Positions 61,776-64,000 of a stretch of DNA of 64,000 nucleotides are shown here, piece after piece. The notes under the pieces are model-generated. The model had not been told where the DNA came from. It saw only the letters and a program-made list of their open reading frames with translations, and did no database searches. Each line of letters begins with the position of its first letter. The stretch's first letter is position 1. The stretch comes from Kaistia defluvii (GTDB lineage Bacteria > Pseudomonadota > Alphaproteobacteria > Rhizobiales > Kaistiaceae). Position numbers and translations under genes: made by a program. The DNA lies in NCBI RefSeq assembly GCF_040548815.1, contig NZ_JBEPSM010000001.1, forward strand, positions 1 to 64,000, given 5' to 3'.

Positions 61776-64000
61776 ATGCTTACGGGCTTGAAGGCGGCGC
61801 GGCGGGTGGCTGGCGCGGGATCGGCTATTTCCCGTTCAGGGATGTGGACACGGCGCCTATCGGGCGCCTTTTTGCTATTGGCGGCCGGCATGGGCTTTGG
61901 CGCTGCGCCCGCGCAGGCGCAGCAGCAACAGGCGATCGTCGGCCCCGAGGACGCTGTTGTCACCGGCTTCTCCGGCACGGCGCCGGGCCAGGCGCCCAGC
62001 GGAGCCGACCCGCTCGATTACCTCGTCATCCCTGCCGACGGCCCCTCGGCCCGGGTCATCGACCTGTCCCGGCTCGGCGCGCAGGGCGGGCTGTCCGAAG
62101 CGTCCAAGCCCTTCACCGTCAAGGCCGGCCAGGTTGGCCAGGTCTTCGGCGTCGCGCTCGACGATGCGCCGGCGCCTTCGATCTATCTCGCCGCCACCTC
62201 GGCCTATGGCCTGTCGATCGGCCTCGCCGATGCGTCGGGCGGCGGCTTCAAGCGCCTGCTGCACGGCCTGCAGGGCGCCAGCTTCCTGCCCAACCAGTTC
62301 GGCCCGGCCGAGCAGCGCGGCGGCCCGACCTCGATCTGGCGCGTCGACGGCACGACTGGCCAGGTCGCGCTCTTCGCCAATATCGGCGATGAGGGCGCCA
62401 ACGCCGCCGCCTCGCTGGGCGGTCTTGCCTACGACCCGCTCAGCCAGCAGATCTTCGTCGCCGACCGCGCGACGGGCCTGATCCACAAGCTCAGCCTCGA
62501 CGGCGCCGATCGCGGCACCTATGACCATGGCACGGAAGCGCGCCCGGCCAACGGCTTGGCCGAAGCGCCGCTTACACCCGTCCGCGTCGATATCGCCAGC
62601 CAGTCCTTCGATACCGAGCAGCCCGCGACCTGGGGCTTCGCCGATCCGGAGCGTCTGGTCTTCGCGCTCGCGATCCATGGCGACCGCCTGTTCTATTCCG
62701 TCGCCGCTGGCCCTGAGATCTGGTCGGTCGGCATCAACCGCGACGGCTCCTTCGCCCGCGATGCGCGCTTCGAGACCGCCGTCGACGTGCTCGGACCCGG
62801 CATGGAAGTCTCCTCCATCGCCTTCGACAATCGCGGCCTGCTCTATGCGGCCGAACGCGCACCGCCGACTGGCGCCTATGATTTCACCAATGTCGCGGAG
62901 GGCGGCAACAGCCGCGTGCTGCGCTTCCGGCCGAAGGCGCAGCCGGATTCCGAGCCCGGTCTCTGGCTGCCCATGCCGGAGCAATATGCGGTTGGCCTGC
63001 TGCCGGATTACCGCAATGCCGATGGCGGCGTAGCGCTCGGCCGCGGCTATGATTCCAGCGGCCGCATGCAGATGAACGCCTGCGCCGTCACGCTCTGGTC
63101 CACGGGCGAGCAACTGCTCGGCGACGCTCCGTCCGTCGAACCCGTCGACGGCCTGCAGGGCAACGACACGCAACTCGTGCTGCCCACCAACGCCCCGCCG
63201 ACCAACAGCTGGTTCATCGCCTATGGTGACAAGCCGGGCGACAGCGCCTTCTCCGGTCACATGGGCGCCGTCGTCACGCTGCCCTGCGAGGCTGCGCCTG
63301 CGCCCGGCCGCCGCGCCGTGGCGCCGCCGCCACCGCCGCGCTTCTCCGAACCGCTGCCTCCGCCGCCGCCGGTACTGCTCGGCTGCCCGGTCGGCACTTT
63401 CCTCGTTGGTGACGCTTGCCTGCTGCCGCCCAGTTGCCCGATCGGCACGCGCTTCCGCGATGGCTATTGCGTCGCCATAGGCTGTCCTCCGGACATGATC
63501 CGCATCCGGGGCGAATGCCTGCCCCCGCCGATGCATTGCGAGCGCTACGAGACCTTCGTTGACGGGCGCTGCATTCCCTGGCGCTGCCCGCCGGACCTGG
63601 TGCGGCTGCCCAACGGCTATTGCGGCTGCCCGCGCGACGAAATCTATGTCCGTGGCCAGTGCATTCCGCAGCGTTGCCCGCCGGACATGTTCATGACCCG
63701 CGACGGTCGCTGCCTGCCGCCGCAGGGCTGCCGTCCTCCCATGTTCATGGATCGCAACGGCCGTTGCGTGCCGCCGGTCGGCTGCCGCCCGCCGCTGTTC
63801 ATGGACCGCTATGGCCGCTGCGTCCCGCCGCAGGGCGAATGCCGCCCGCCGATGGTGCGGGACTTCAACGGCCGCTGCGTTCCGCCGCAGGGCGAGTGCC
63901 GCCCGCCGATGGTGCGCGACTTCAACGGTCGTTGCGTTCCGCCGCAGGGCGAGTGCCGTCCGCCGCTGATCCGCGACAACAACGGCCGGTGCGTCCCGCC
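61776..64000 (+). CDS. Large exported protein with Cys-rich tandem repeats (3' end outside the window)
   Basis: 741 codons visible, no stop. ATG 61776 with GGGAGAGG upstream. Long signal peptide (hydrophobic core FLLLAAGMGFGAAPAQA, cut near AQA-QQ). Residues 50-510 look like a beta-propeller-type domain (repeated SxWRVDG, GLAYDPLSQQIFVADRATG, SSIAFDNRGLLYAAE). A Pro-rich linker (about 515-535) leads to a tail from residue 537: about twelve units of 15-20 residues, each with two Cys, converging to CRPPMVRDFNGRCVPPQGE, the last three nearly identical. No family name recognised. Probably surface-exposed or cell-wall associated. Confidence 0.85.
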   Translation, partial: MLTGLKAARRVAGAGSAISRSGMWTRRLSGAFLLLAAGMGFGAAPAQAQQQQAIVGPEDAVVTGFSGTAPGQAPSGADPLDYLVIPADGPSARVIDLSRLGAQGGLSEASKPFTVKAGQVGQVFGVALDDAPAPSIYLAATSAYGLSIGLADASGGGFKRLLHGLQGASFLPNQFGPAEQRGGPTSIWRVDGTTGQVALFANIGDEGANAAASLGGLAYDPLSQQIFVADRATGLIHKLSLDGADRGTYDHGTEARPANGLAEAPLTPVRVDIASQSFDTEQPATWGFADPERLVFALAIHGDRLFYSVAAGPEIWSVGINRDGSFARDARFETAVDVLGPGMEVSSIAFDNRGLLYAAERAPPTGAYDFTNVAEGGNSRVLRFRPKAQPDSEPGLWLPMPEQYAVGLLPDYRNADGGVALGRGYDSSGRMQMNACAVTLWSTGEQLLGDAPSVEPVDGLQGNDTQLVLPTNAPPTNSWFIAYGDKPGDSAFSGHMGAVVTLPCEAAPAPGRRAVAPPPPPRFSEPLPPPPPVLLGCPVGTFLVGDACLLPPSCPIGTRFRDGYCVAIGCPPDMIRIRGECLPPPMHCERYETFVDGRCIPWRCPPDLVRLPNGYCGCPRDEIYVRGQCIPQRCPPDMFMTRDGRCLPPQGCRPPMFMDRNGRCVPPVGCRPPLFMDRYGRCVPPQGECRPPMVRDFNGRCVPPQGECRPPMVRDFNGRCVPPQGECRPPLIRDNNGRCVP

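Overview
The window (about 66% G+C by eye) reads as a chromosomal segment of an alphaproteobacterium of the order Hyphomicrobiales (Rhizobiales). The evidence is gene content and order: ccrM, ialB, DUF1344 proteins, a dmeRF metal operon, a coxB-ctaD-ctaB-coxF-ctaG-coxC-DUF983-surf1 block followed by ispH-thrB-rnhA and then an M16 peptidase and thrC, and a histone-deacetylase/xseB/dxs/tlyA/rumA series on one strand. A genus cannot be fixed from sequence alone; a Kaistia-like lineage is a guess. There are no rRNA, tRNA, CRISPR, prophage or insertion-sequence genes that I can recognise.

Layout. 1-1.4 kb: three tandem genes for small secreted DUF1344 proteins, the first cut by the window edge. 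1.9-4.7 kb: aroC, a small monooxygenase, an FMN reductase, a DUF1203 protein. 4.9-20 kb: mainly minus strand. The series histone deacetylase, xseB, dxs, tlyA, rumA is still in order, but split by other genes: pirin, type I MurB, a ClC chloride transporter, a copper-delivery pair (PCu(A)C and Sco), dmeRF for cobalt/nickel export, and a methyltransferase. 20-28 kb: tsaC/sua5, DnaJ-like, pdxH, tldD, a class I-like aroA, IalB. 28.4-35 kb: the aa3 cytochrome oxidase operon with its heme and copper assembly factors. 35-41 kb: YqgE, a DsbD-N protein, a one-Cys peroxiredoxin, a Phd/VapC toxin-antitoxin pair, rnhA-thrB-ispH and a sulfotransferase-like gene. 41-48 kb: a membrane EAL protein, RimJ-type acetyltransferase, M16 peptidase, threonine synthase. 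48.7-53.6 kb: glycine cleavage operon gcvT-H-PA-PB behind a tandem glycine riboswitch. 53.6-54.7 kb: a 33-codon gene for a peptide with a RiPP-like leader, facing a formyltransferase-like gene across two strong palindromes. 54.7-56.4 kb: DUF1284, bioY, HAD phosphatase. 56.6-61.5 kb: VWA protein, ccrM, a leaderless-looking rrf2 gene with a thioredoxin-reductase-like gene, another HAD protein. 61.8 kb to the end: a large exported protein with a Cys-rich tandem repeat tail that runs off the window.

Functional themes are aerobic respiration and its metal supply (cox block, Sco, PCu(A)C, Cox11, SURF1), one-carbon and amino-acid metabolism (gcv, thrB, thrC, aroA, aroC), isoprenoid synthesis (dxs, ispH), RNA modification, and redox regulation. 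Intergenic spaces often hold long inverted repeats of at least four families. The parts most worth a second look are the RiPP-like peptide locus at 53.6 kb, the Cys-rich repeat protein at the right edge, the leaderless rrf2 promoter-operator, and the unusual AroA.
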